Positions 41,616 to 50,213 are shown, counted from the stretch's first letter. The stretch: DNA of 64,000 nt from Lachnoclostridium sp. An131 (GCF_002160825.1 NZ_NFLI01000006.1:124001-188000), one strand, 5' to 3'. The notes: generated from the sequence alone by a model not told the origin. Numbers and translations are program-made.

Positions 41616-41776
41616 TACCCTCAGTTGACAAGGACACACTCGCCTCCAGCGGCTGTTTCAGTGCCCTGCAAGGCGCTTGAACGACGCGTACTGGACGTAC
41701 GCGGAGAGAAAAGCAACGCAGCAGGACGCTGAAACAGCCCTGTCCTGACCGTGTGTGTTCTTGTCAACTGAGGGTA
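41616..41776. repeat. Compound inverted-repeat element
   Basis: Outer 24-bp arms (41616-41639 with 41753-41776) match at 23 positions. Inner arms GGCTGTTTCAG/CTGAAACAGCC and GCGTAC/GTACGC add further stems. There is no coding capacity and no clear target duplication. It resembles the neighbouring MITE in architecture but not sequence. It could be a non-autonomous element or a structured RNA. Confidence 0.5.
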
Positions 41777-41823
41777 TTATTTTTGTTATCCCTGGATTTG
41801 CTGCCCGATATGGGCTGTGAAAA

Positions 41824-42312
41824 TCAGATCTTTACACTCTTCTGCCGATCGGCATGGAAGCAAAGCTTCCGGTAAAACAGGACAGCTTCTGCACTGTCGT
41901 CCAAAATGTACAAATATGCCAGAGCTGCCAGAACATAAAACCGGCAGCTCCGGAACAATGAAAAGATAGCAAAAATGTAAAAAAACGTCAAGTGATTCTC
42001 CATTCTACCTGCTGCGGATCTGGCGTTTGGATATATGCAATAAAAAATTGTGTCTGCCATCCAATTTCCGCGTGAGATGGCAAGCATTTCCCGGAGATTC
42101 ATTGGCGCAGCGCCCTTATTTACATATACGAGAAAATATGTCGTGTATATCCAACAATTGAACTTATTTTGGACATAGCAGGCTGCTTTTTCTCCATATG
42201 TATAATCCGCAGCTGATATCGAGGAAGAAAAGCAATATTCAGCTATGATAACGGTACTTTTGGATATCAGAACGAGAAAATGCTGTATATATCCAAAACC
42301 TGCAAAATACAT
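41824..42312 (-). pseudogene. Possible decayed N-acetyltransferase tail
   Basis: The last 25 residues of this frame (DDSAEAVLFYRKLCFHADRQ) match the C-terminal AV-x-FYxKLGF motif of GNAT acetyltransferases. The preceding 130 residues do not resemble the family and include low-quality, Tyr/Phe-rich sequence. No ribosome site is clear. I infer a GNAT 3' remnant joined to non-coding sequence. Short inverted repeats around 42240-42300 add to the impression of debris. Confidence 0.35.
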
Positions 42313-42400
42313 GCTGTTTGGCAGCCAGATTTATTCAGAAACTGCCCCAATATATGCGGGACGCCCTAACATGTGGTTTCAATGCTGCCTGTAGGCTATT

Positions 42401-44548
42401 TTATGAGCTAAAGTATTGATTTTCCTTCAGCTCGTCCCGCACCTGCATCAGAATTTTCCCAAGCCGATTTTCCCCTTTTCCTGTATGGATGTCGATTCCC
42501 CAGCAGGTATCATTCCATGCGGTGCCTTCCACCAGCCTTTTCCCGCCGGTAGCCAGAAGCTTTTCGGCAAGCTCCGGGTTCTGCGTGAATTTTGCCCGGA
42601 CAATCTCCAACATCAGGCCTGTCTTAACCTCTTCCCAATCCTCCCGGAGCCTGACCCTGCCGCCGAGGGACTTTGCCCTGCCCGGCGCCAGTCCGGCGAA
42701 CCAGAGGCGCTTTTCCTCATCCTCACACTTCTGCGCCTGGAAAGCCGCCTCACTGTTCCTGTACCGGATTCCTCCAAATTCTACAGGCGCGTCATAAAAG
42801 TTGCCAAGGAACGCGTATCTGCCTGTAAATCGGCTGATACAGTCCAGATCTGCGTAACCCTTTTCCACAAGGATCTCCCAAACCTCCTCTGTCACCATGT
42901 CCCTGGCCTGCTCGTCATGATCGCGGAGGCATCTGCGCAGCCGGGATGAGCTGATCCCTTCCGTGCCGTCCGGCATCTGGAAGAAGAGAAAGCCTGCGCA
43001 GTTTTCATACAGGAAGCGGCTGCGCGCAATCACCGTTTCCGGCTTTTGCCCGCTTCTGGCCGCTGTCAGAACCTGAAAATGCTCCAGCAGCTCCCGGATA
43101 TGTCTCCAGCGCGGCATGATCTGCAGTTTATCGCAGCCAGCCAGATAAAAAATCCTGGCATTTGGATATTTTTTCTGTACTCTGCAGAGAGTATCATACG
43201 CATGATTGCCTGCATCTTCCCCCATCTCTCCTGTTTCTACGGAAAACCGGGGATCTTCCCTGCACACCGCCTCCAGCATCTGAATCCTCAGCTCATCCGT
43301 CATGAGCTTACAGGATGGCTCGCTCCTTTTCAGCTTGCGTTCTATGTATTTCCCTGACGCCGGAGCGAAGATGCCCTTGTCCGCCCCTACTGCGTCTGCA
43401 GCAGCCTGAAGCAGCTTAAAATGAGCGATGGTAGGCGGATGGAAAGAACCTCCCATCACGATGATCTTTTCTCTTGTCCTGTCTGCCTTTGCCTCCTTCA
43501 GATTCTCTCTCAGCATATAAGCAGCCTGCGCTTCCTTCTCCGTATTTACGCCGCAGGCGCCGTTTTCTGGAGTCTTTCCCTCCATCCCCCGCAGCAGCGA
43601 AGTGCACGCTTCCTCGATGACCGGCTTTCCCTTCAGCGCAGCCAGCCAGCTCTTTGGGATATCTCCATATCCGTAGGCCAGCCCAGCCAGCCCTCCCGCT
43701 ACGGCGGCGGTAGTGTCCGTATCTTCTCCAAGATTAACCGCCGTCAGCACGCAGTCCCGGTAGCTGCCCGTGGTAAGAAAGCACCAGAGAGCCGCCGTCA
43801 GCGTATCCGCCACATAGCCGCCGCTTTTTATCTCCGTCTCCGGCAGTTCCGCCAGGCTGTCCGTATCCCGGATCCGCTCCCAGATCGGCAGCGCCTCCGC
43901 AAATTTTTCATGCCGCCTGTACCAGCCGAGGGCTGCCCCAGCCCCATCTCTGACAGCCGTCTCCCGATCCACGCCTTCCATCAGGCGAACCGCGATATTG
44001 GCATAGATTCCGCAGGCAGACAGCGCAATGGCATGGCGGTGCGTCAGTGCGGAAGCTTTATGGACAATGTCCATCGCCTTCCGGGACTTCGTAAGATCCG
44101 CGCCGAATCTGGAATAAAGGTAATACGCTGCGGGAAGTATTCTCATCAGAGAACCATTTCCGTTGGAGGACACCTTATTCCCACCGCACAGAACAGGCTC
44201 CACCCCTTCTTTATACCGGAACAGCGCCTGCGCCGTTGTAATTCCGCAGTCGAACCGTTCCCCCCACGGAGAGTATTTCCCATTCTCATACCAGTCCAGG
44301 AAACGCTCCATGATATCATGGGCATGGACGCCCCCTGTTTCCCCGATACTCTGAGCCAGGCACAGGGTCAGGCTGCCATCGTCCGACCATGTCCCTTCCG
44401 GCTGTCCATATGTCCCTCCGCCAGACATCTCCGAGATCGGCTTCCGCTTTAGGCTCTCCCTGCTGCGAAATTCTACAGGCACTCCCAGCGCGTCTCCCAC
44501 ACATACTCCGTAAATTCCGCTGCGAATCATATCTATTCTATCTGTCAT
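42401..44548 (-). CDS. ADP-ribosylglycohydrolase-NMNAT-NADAR triple-fusion protein
   Basis: This is a 715-residue protein from the ATG at 44548 (AAGGAGGAG upstream). Residues about 1-325 form an ADP-ribosylglycohydrolase: SGIYGVCVGDALGVPVEF, EGTWSDDGSL with the metal-binding TxDD, and GEDTDTTAAVAGG with the DTDT metal ligands. Residues about 365-565 form a nucleotidyltransferase of the NMN/NaMN adenylyltransferase type (VMGGSFHPPTIAH and ISSSRLRR). Residues about 575-705 form a NADAR (YbiA-like) domain (AFLGNFYDAPVEF, NSEAAFQAQKC, LVEGTAWNDTCWGI). Together they could remove ADP-ribose from proteins or nucleic acids and rebuild NAD. All three active-site motif sets look intact. Confidence 0.88.
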   Translation of the reverse strand: MTDRIDMIRSGIYGVCVGDALGVPVEFRSRESLKRKPISEMSGGGTYGQPEGTWSDDGSLTLCLAQSIGETGGVHAHDIMERFLDWYENGKYSPWGERFDCGITTAQALFRYKEGVEPVLCGGNKVSSNGNGSLMRILPAAYYLYSRFGADLTKSRKAMDIVHKASALTHRHAIALSACGIYANIAVRLMEGVDRETAVRDGAGAALGWYRRHEKFAEALPIWERIRDTDSLAELPETEIKSGGYVADTLTAALWCFLTTGSYRDCVLTAVNLGEDTDTTAAVAGGLAGLAYGYGDIPKSWLAALKGKPVIEEACTSLLRGMEGKTPENGACGVNTEKEAQAAYMLRENLKEAKADRTREKIIVMGGSFHPPTIAHFKLLQAAADAVGADKGIFAPASGKYIERKLKRSEPSCKLMTDELRIQMLEAVCREDPRFSVETGEMGEDAGNHAYDTLCRVQKKYPNARIFYLAGCDKLQIMPRWRHIRELLEHFQVLTAARSGQKPETVIARSRFLYENCAGFLFFQMPDGTEGISSSRLRRCLRDHDEQARDMVTEEVWEILVEKGYADLDCISRFTGRYAFLGNFYDAPVEFGGIRYRNSEAAFQAQKCEDEEKRLWFAGLAPGRAKSLGGRVRLREDWEEVKTGLMLEIVRAKFTQNPELAEKLLATGGKRLVEGTAWNDTCWGIDIHTGKGENRLGKILMQVRDELKENQYFSS

Positions 44549-44620
44549 CCGCTGCTCCTCCTTTCTGACGCACATCCCATTTTTAAAAGGCGTCCTTTCA
44601 GGTCAGAAAATCCAAAGATG

Positions 44621-45805
44621 TCAAGTACTTCTCCACTCTACCTGCTGCGCCTCCTGGCGCTCCGGCGGCGTCAGCTTCTCCAGCACCCTCACGATACTGC
44701 CCTCCGGCACCGTTTGGGAAGAGTCTGCATGTCCCCTCTCCCGGTTGCGCCGCAGGCCTTCTTTCCAGCCTGTCTCCAGAAATACAATCCGCACTGATGC
44801 TTTATAAGCCTCGAAAAGCTCCGTATTCTTTCTGCGGAGCTCCGGCGTCAGGCTGGTGGCGTTCCACACAAAGGGCTGCCGCGCCCGCAGATATGCCCGC
44901 GCCCGCTCCCGGGCCTCAGCCGCCACCGGCCCCTGAGACTCTGCAGGGGAGATCTTCATTTCCCGGCGGATCTCATCCAGCGACACCACAGGCAGCCCCG
45001 GATAATGCTCTCGGATCCAGGTGTCCTTCCCTGTGCCGGGCAGGCCGCACATCAGAACCACTTCGCCCCAGGTATCGTCATAGAGCTCCCCCTCCGGCCA
45101 GGCAAGCTTTCCTTTCAGGTAGGCTCTCTGGGCGTATGGGGAGGAAAAAGCCTTCGGACCTTCCAGGCATCCCAGCTCTTCGGCCAGAATCTCCGTAAAG
45201 GCGGCCCGTTCGGCCAGCTCCGCCGTGTCCTCTGCCAGCCGCCCCATGGCGTCCGCCCTGGAGAGCAGGCAGAGCAGAGAGATCCGGAAATCTTCCGCCA
45301 GCTCTCCGGCCGCAGCGATCTGGATCAGTTTCCGTCTGTCCTCATTCTCCCCCAGGTGTATGGGCTCCATGTGATACCGGATCAGCGTACAGACCGTTTC
45401 GCGGAAATTCTGAAGCTCCGGCGTGCCGGCCATGCCGAGTTCCCTCCAGAGCAGCTCCCTGGCCATATGCGCTCCGGCCGCCCCGTGGCGGGGAGCTCTC
45501 AGGCGCCCGTCTTCCACCCTGGTACAGCGTATCTTTCCCGCATCATGGAGCAGGGCAGCCAGAAAAAGCTCCTGCCTCTGCCGCCGGGGCAGCGCCCGGA
45601 ACGCTTCCATGGCGCTTAAGGCTTCGCAGACCATTTTCGTATGCGTCCACACATCCCCTTCCCCGTGCCAGACAGGATCCTGAGGCGTCCCCCTCATACC
45701 CTCCGCAAACTTCTGAATACAGAAATGCCGCTCCACCCCTTCCCAGCCTGTGTCCCAGTCCGGTCCTTCCGGAAAACACCGGAAGAGCTCCTCTCTGCTC
45801 TTCAC
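44621..45805 (-). CDS. HD-domain/polynucleotide-kinase fusion (RNA repair)
   Basis: This is a 394-residue protein from a GTG with AGGAGG upstream. Residues about 25-225 form an HD phosphohydrolase (THT at 54-56, LLHDAGK with His87/Asp88, RYHMEPIHLG). Residues about 250-390 form a P-loop kinase (LMCGLPGTGKDTW, SLDEIRREM, WNATSL, RIVFLETGW). This architecture is that of end-healing enzymes that remove cyclic or 3' phosphates and phosphorylate 5' ends before ligation. The RNA ligase is the upstream neighbour, 50 bp away. Confidence 0.85.
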   Translation of the reverse strand: MKSREELFRCFPEGPDWDTGWEGVERHFCIQKFAEGMRGTPQDPVWHGEGDVWTHTKMVCEALSAMEAFRALPRRQRQELFLAALLHDAGKIRCTRVEDGRLRAPRHGAAGAHMARELLWRELGMAGTPELQNFRETVCTLIRYHMEPIHLGENEDRRKLIQIAAAGELAEDFRISLLCLLSRADAMGRLAEDTAELAERAAFTEILAEELGCLEGPKAFSSPYAQRAYLKGKLAWPEGELYDDTWGEVVLMCGLPGTGKDTWIREHYPGLPVVSLDEIRREMKISPAESQGPVAAEARERARAYLRARQPFVWNATSLTPELRRKNTELFEAYKASVRIVFLETGWKEGLRRNRERGHADSSQTVPEGSIVRVLEKLTPPERQEAQQVEWRST

Positions 45806-45855
45806 AGCCGCTCACCTCCTCCTGTCTTTCTTTCTGTCTGCCAGCTCTCCGCTGC

Positions 45856-46668
45856 TCATTGTCCGCAGGATTCAAACAGCTTTTCAGGCGGCACACAGAG
45901 CTGATTTGGCACAATGGGACGCTCCAGCCAGTGTGTGCCTGACTCATCCACGCACTGGGCGAAGGACGCCCGCACATATTTCAGCCGCACTGCCACCTGC
46001 CCATTTTCCTCCACCTTCAGATACAGGCCCTCCATCAGCCCGGAGGGATCTGTCTCCCGGCACTGCAGCTCCGGGTCAAGGCCAAGGCGTCCGCTTACTT
46101 CCCGCAGCCTTTCTCTGTGGCCGGAAGTAATAAAACGGGAAACGCCCAAAAGCCCCATCAGCTCCTCCCGCCTGGCAAAGCTTTTCTGTGCCAGCACCGG
46201 AACCGACACCACCGGAAGCCCTGCCAGAAGCCGCTGTCTCGAAGACGTATCCAGAAAACGCCCGGTCTGCCTGTCCAGCACGTCAAACTCCAGAAAATAG
46301 TGGGGCAGGGCGTCATAAAAGACCGAATGCTTCGCATACATCCATTCGCCGTACATGATGTAACGGCTGCCCAGGACCTGATAAAAAGCGTCCCTGTGGA
46401 CGGCGGCCCACTGCTTCATCAGCGCATAATGTCTCTCCCGGTATCCTCCCGTCAGATAATGGCCTCTGCTCTGGAGCAGCAGTTCTCCATCCGCCGAAAA
46501 GGAAACCGCGGAATTCGCTCCGTCACATTTTTCTTCCACTGCCAGATTCCGCCCCGCAATCTCCGAAAACGGAATCTGAGACAGATCCTCGTCTCCCGGC
46601 TGCAGCCGGGAGCCTTCCAGATGAGGCGTCCGGGGATATTTGATCATTGACTGCGTCTGTCTTTCCAT
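45856..46668 (-). CDS. RNA ligase family protein
   Basis: This is a 270-residue protein from the ATG at 46668 (AAAGGAGAG). The nucleotidyltransferase motif I is VEEKCDGAN, with the adenylated Lys at about 47. Motif III-like YIMYGEWMYAKHSVFYD, motif IV MEGLYLKVE near 220 and motif V VRLKYVR near 235 follow. Its size and motif order fit compact RNA ligases of bacterial RNA-repair cassettes. It follows the methyltransferase gene and precedes the HD-kinase, giving the healing-plus-sealing pair. It would seal RNA (perhaps tRNA) cut by nucleases. Confidence 0.87.
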   Translation of the reverse strand: MERQTQSMIKYPRTPHLEGSRLQPGDEDLSQIPFSEIAGRNLAVEEKCDGANSAVSFSADGELLLQSRGHYLTGGYRERHYALMKQWAAVHRDAFYQVLGSRYIMYGEWMYAKHSVFYDALPHYFLEFDVLDRQTGRFLDTSSRQRLLAGLPVVSVPVLAQKSFARREELMGLLGVSRFITSGHRERLREVSGRLGLDPELQCRETDPSGLMEGLYLKVEENGQVAVRLKYVRASFAQCVDESGTHWLERPIVPNQLCVPPEKLFESCGQ

Positions 46669-46743
46669 ATGCTCTCCTTTCCCTGCCTTCTCCATACTCT
46701 TCCTGTTTTCTGCAGTTCTTCTTTCCGGCCGCAGATCCTTCCG

Positions 46744-47376
46744 TCATCCTTCCTTTCCCAGCGGCGCAGCCACAAACAGGTGTCCCGGCACTCCGTCAAA
46801 ATGCAGGCGGCGGCAGCCCGCCGCCTCAAAAAGCTCCGTCAGTCTCTCTTTTGTCAGCAGATGAATGTGCTCCGGATTGTCGTCCGGCTTTGAAGGCACC
46901 GTCACCACCACATACCGTCTGGCCATCCGCACCGCCGCCCGCACCGCGCTTTCCACATCGGGAATGTGCTCCAGCACCTCCAGCGCCGTCACCACGTCAA
47001 AGGAACCGTCCGGAAACGGCTGTCCGCAGAGATCTGCCTGCACTGCCCGAAGTCTCGTGATTCCGCCCCGGTTTACATCCTGCAGAAATTCCACCCGGCG
47101 CGGCAGCACATCGATGGACACGGTCTCTGTCTCCGGAAACTCTTCCAGAAAGGGAAACAGGAAAACTCCTCTTCCGCTTCCCACATCCAGCAGGCTCTCC
47201 GGCTGGACGGCATGCAGGAAGCCAAGGACCTTTCTCACCCGGGGAAGCTCTCTGTGGCCGCGCTTGAACGGATACAGCTTCGGCTCCTCCTCTTCCGTGG
47301 AACTCTGTCCAATCCGTCCGGCTCTGCCTCTCAGATAGGCGGCTGCCAGGCGCTCATAATATTCTCTTTCATCCAT
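46744..47376 (-). CDS. Class I SAM-dependent methyltransferase
   Basis: This is a 210-residue protein from the ATG at 47376. It has the SAM motif LLDVGSGRGVFL near 60, an acidic end of strand 2 (VSIDVLP), DLCGQPFPDGSFDVV and ALEVLEHIPDVESAV, followed by NPEHIHLL. The ExxEH in the last motif recalls Hen1-type 3'-terminal RNA 2'-O-methyltransferases, which travel with RNA-repair ligases. The same string is, however, common in general methyltransferases, so the RNA role rests on context. A 34-bp tandem duplication lies just upstream (47412-47470). Confidence 0.8.
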   Translation of the reverse strand: MDEREYYERLAAAYLRGRAGRIGQSSTEEEEPKLYPFKRGHRELPRVRKVLGFLHAVQPESLLDVGSGRGVFLFPFLEEFPETETVSIDVLPRRVEFLQDVNRGGITRLRAVQADLCGQPFPDGSFDVVTALEVLEHIPDVESAVRAAVRMARRYVVVTVPSKPDDNPEHIHLLTKERLTELFEAAGCRRLHFDGVPGHLFVAAPLGKEG

Positions 47377-47411
47377 CCCTGCTTCCTCTCTTCCTGTGAT
47401 TTTCTTCACCA

Positions 47412-47470
47412 CATTTCTGCCGATTCCTGTGAGTTTCCTTCGCTGCATTTCTGCCGATTCCTGTGAGTTT
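47412..47470. repeat. 34-bp tandem duplication
   Basis: A 25-bp string occurs at 47412-47436 and again at 47446-47470 (period 34). It lies between the methyltransferase start and the NMNAT-NADAR stop. The period is not a multiple of three, consistent with a non-coding position. Confidence 0.6.
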
Positions 47471-47477
47471 TCTGCCC

Positions 47478-48674
47478 TCATTTTTCTCCGGCCGCTTTTT
47501 CTTTCAGTTCGTTCCTTACCTGCATCAGAATCCGGCCCAGATGGTTTTCGCCCTGCCCGGTCTTCTGATCCACGCCCCAGAAGACGTCATGCCAGGTGTT
47601 TCCCTCCACCAGCCTGCGGTCCCTTGTGGCAAGCAGCCGCGCGGCAAGCTCCTCATTCTGCGTGAACTTGGCCCGGACAATCTCCAGCATCAGCTCTGTC
47701 TTGATTTCTTCCCAGTCACCGCGGAGCTTTACCTGGCGTCCCAGCCTTTTGGCCCTGTTCGCCGGAAGCTCACAGAAGCTTTCCCTCTCCGGGCGGTCCA
47801 GACATTTCTGCGCCTGGAAGGCGGCTTCCGCATTCTGATAAACCAGTCCTTCATATTCTACAGGCGCGGCGTAAAAATTACTCAGGAAATCATAAGCGCC
47901 GCGAAAGCTTGTGATATCAGCGTTCCTGTTCAGCCTTCCTTCTCTCAGCAGGATTTCCCAGACAAGTGGATGCAGCTGTTCCGCCGCCCTCTCATCGCCG
48001 GCCCTCAGAAGGCTGCGGACTCTCGTAGAGCTGATATTTTCTATTCCTTCCGGTTCCGCGAGAAGCACAAACGCATCTGCGTGCTGCTTCAGAAACGGCT
48101 GCTTCTCTATCACGCTCTCCGGCGAGGTTCCCTCTCTTCTGGTTACCAGAAGCCTGAATCTCTGGAGAAATTCTTCTTTTCTGTGCCAGCGCGGGATGAC
48201 TGCCAGCTTATCTCCTCCCGCCACAAAATAGAGCTCAGTCTCCGGATACTTTTCCTGAATCGTTTCCATAGTCTCAAATGTCTTCGCGCTCAGGTCCCGG
48301 CCATACTCACAGGTATCCACAGCCAGTCTGCTGTCCTCTTTACACATGGCGGCGAGCATTTCCAGGCGCGTATCCTCCGGCAGTACCTCCTTTTCCAGCC
48401 GCTGGCGCCGCATCTTCCTTTCAACGTAAGCATGGTTTGAGGGAACGAAAATCCCCTTTTCCGCGCCGAGGGCATCCACAGCGGCCCTCATCAGCCTCAG
48501 ATGGGCCAGCGTCGGAGGATTGAAGGAACCTCCCATCACCACGACCCGTCTGCTTCCCGGCTTCGGCTCCGCAAATGGAATCTTCTTATTTGGCTCATTC
48601 ATTCTTACTTTCACCTCTTCTTTCTGCTTCAGCAAGCCTTCAAAAATCTGTTCAACGTATTCCCGGACTTTCAT
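47478..48674 (-). CDS. NMNAT-NADAR fusion protein
   Basis: This 398-residue protein is a shorter paralogue of the 42401 gene without the glycohydrolase. The adenylyltransferase domain (about 40-240) has VVMGGSFNPPTLAH and ISSTRVRS. The NADAR domain (about 260-390) has YDFLSNFYAAPVEY, NAEAAFQAQKC, LMLEIVRAKFTQN and LVEGNTWHDVFWG. An in-frame ATG at 48602 has a better ribosome site (GAGGTG) and is an alternative start. It probably handles ADP-ribose or NAD intermediates. The pair of paralogues brackets the RNA-repair genes. Confidence 0.85.
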   Translation of the reverse strand: MKVREYVEQIFEGLLKQKEEVKVRMNEPNKKIPFAEPKPGSRRVVVMGGSFNPPTLAHLRLMRAAVDALGAEKGIFVPSNHAYVERKMRRQRLEKEVLPEDTRLEMLAAMCKEDSRLAVDTCEYGRDLSAKTFETMETIQEKYPETELYFVAGGDKLAVIPRWHRKEEFLQRFRLLVTRREGTSPESVIEKQPFLKQHADAFVLLAEPEGIENISSTRVRSLLRAGDERAAEQLHPLVWEILLREGRLNRNADITSFRGAYDFLSNFYAAPVEYEGLVYQNAEAAFQAQKCLDRPERESFCELPANRAKRLGRQVKLRGDWEEIKTELMLEIVRAKFTQNEELAARLLATRDRRLVEGNTWHDVFWGVDQKTGQGENHLGRILMQVRNELKEKAAGEK

Positions 48675-48772
48675 CCTGCTGAAAGCATATCATGTTCAAA
48701 AACCTGCAGGCTTTTTCCTTCCGTTTTACCGTCCAAAACTGCATTTTTGTCAGAGGAAAAGCATACCTGCCT

Positions 48773-49288
48773 TCAAGCTTCCTCACGAAAAACAGTAATA
48801 TCCCCTGCGGCGGCGCGCGGCCTTCCCGTTCCCATCTCAGTGGGCCGTACGCTTCCGGCATTCAGATACAGACGCCTGGCTTCCGGTTCGTATTCCACGC
48901 AGCCCTCAGGAACATTTGGCGAAAAATGTGTGTGTCCGCTGATAAAAATGACTTGTTCCTGTCCATCCATAATTCTCTGCAGCTCCCGGTCCCGGTTCAG
49001 ATAGGGCGTACCGCCCGACTTCCGCTGTGGATTATGCGCCAGAAGCGGCGCATGGCAGAGAATCATTCTCCAGTCTCTGCCGCGCTCCGCTTCTTCTTTT
49101 TGCAGGCGTTCCTCCAGAAATCTGAGCTGTCTTCCCTCCGGAAACAGAAACTTACGCCAGTGGCCCGCCGCGTTCAGGCCAATAATTTCCACCAGGCCCA
49201 GCCTGACGGAATAGGCGCCGCTTTCGTCCTGCTGCCAGTCAAGCCTCTGCCGCCCACTCGAGAGCTCTGCGGAGCCTGCCTGTATCAT
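48773..49288 (-). pseudogene. Calcineurin-like metallophosphoesterase, N-terminally truncated
   Basis: The 171 codons keep the C-terminal half of a metallophosphoesterase: MILCHAPLLAH and FISGHTHFSPN, both metal-ligand motifs. The N-terminal DxH, GDxxD and GNHE motifs are missing. The 5' end joins directly to a Hsp70 remnant in another frame, so the gene lost its start by deletion. A residual product from the ATG at 49288 would lack half of the metal site. Confidence 0.65.
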
Positions 49289-49410
49289 AAATTTTTCGTC
49301 TCCTCACTCCATTTCACTGGATAGCTGATGAGCGTCTTTTCCTGAACGCCCAGTTCTCCCAGATAGCCTCCTTCACTCTGAATCACCGTGGCACTGTCGA
49401 ATACATCCTG
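49285..49410 (-). pseudogene. Hsp70-like gene remnant
   Basis: The minus strand reads VIQSEGGYLGELGVQEKTLI, then SYPVKWSEETK and a stop. This aligns with the QSEGGHLG...ERTLISYPVKWS segment of the two Hsp70-like proteins at 16731-21062. About 40 codons of roughly 600 remain, and no P-loop motif is left. It shows that a third member of this Hsp70 family once lay in the RNA-repair/NADAR locus. Confidence 0.75.
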
Positions 49411-49411
49411 T

Positions 49412-49990
49412 CTATCCCTCCTGCATCTCCAGACTTCTGCAGTTCCCCTGTTCGACTACGCATCCTTTCTGATACCAGGCTGGAAACAGAATTTCCACAT
49501 GATCTCCCAGATAAAGCTGCTTACCTTCCCATTCCATATAAGCATTTGTTGTAAGCTCATCCAGCACGGCCTTTCCCGGCATGTCCCGGGTAATGCCTGC
49601 GGCTGACGCGGCCTCAAGAAGCAGCCGCGCGTATTTCCGGTATTCCACGTCCGAATCTTCTGCCAGGAGCTTTTCAAATACTGGCCGGCAGAACGCAGCC
49701 AGCTCTTTCCCCTCCCACTGATACCGGGTCCGGCTCCACCATTCGCTCAATACCTTCCCCTTCTTTTTGGCAGTCCCGGCCTGGATTCTGAAAAGCGCTC
49801 CATACAGTCCGTTGAATATGTCTGCCTTTTCCGCCAGTGCCAAAGTCCAGCGCTCTACAAACTGCTTCTCCAGTGAAGCCTTCTGGTTTTCCGGCGTTCC
49901 TTTTCGGAATTTCCGGAAACGGAGAGCCAGCCAGCCGCAAATTTTTTCCCATCGTCTGTAAATCATTTCCTTCATTACAAGACTCTTCAA
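49412..49990 (-). CDS. Hypothetical protein, possibly GrpE-like
   Basis: This is a 192-residue protein from a TTG at 49990 (GAGGTGG upstream; the ATG at 49975 is an alternative). The N-terminal half is helical and basic. The C-terminal third (QLYLGDHVEILFPAWYQKGC, VVEQGNCRSLE) has a beta-strand pattern like the wing of GrpE nucleotide-exchange factors, and the next gene is a Hsp70 remnant. Similarity is weak, so GrpE-like is only a suggestion. It is the first gene after the promoter at 50111-50168. Confidence 0.6.
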   Translation of the reverse strand: MKSLVMKEMIYRRWEKICGWLALRFRKFRKGTPENQKASLEKQFVERWTLALAEKADIFNGLYGALFRIQAGTAKKKGKVLSEWWSRTRYQWEGKELAAFCRPVFEKLLAEDSDVEYRKYARLLLEAASAAGITRDMPGKAVLDELTTNAYMEWEGKQLYLGDHVEILFPAWYQKGCVVEQGNCRSLEMQEG

Positions 49991-50110
49991 AAAGCCACCT
50001 CATTTCTTCCGGCAAATGTCAGTATTATACTGCTCTTATTATCTCTCGTCCGTTTCTGTCCAAATCACAAAGAGTATTTTTCCCCCTCAGAACGGTATTT
50101 TCTAATTTTC

Positions 50111-50168
50111 AGGATAACATACTCGAATTCTGTCAGACAATAAAACAGCTTCCCATAATTTATGGGAA
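50111..50168 (-). promoter_or_regulatory. Promoter of the NADAR/RNA-repair locus with upstream 19-bp palindrome
   Basis: On the minus strand TTGTCT (50135-50140) and TATCCT (50111-50116) are 18 bp apart. The palindrome TTCCCATAATTTATGGGAA (50150-50168) ends 9 nt before the -35 box, exactly as at 40202-40220. The -10 surroundings are also shared (TATGTTAT, then CTGAAAATTAG). Confidence 0.75.
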
Positions 50169-50213
50169 ATATCCGCTAATGTAGGCCAGCGGCTGCCTGC
50201 CGGATGTATTGTG

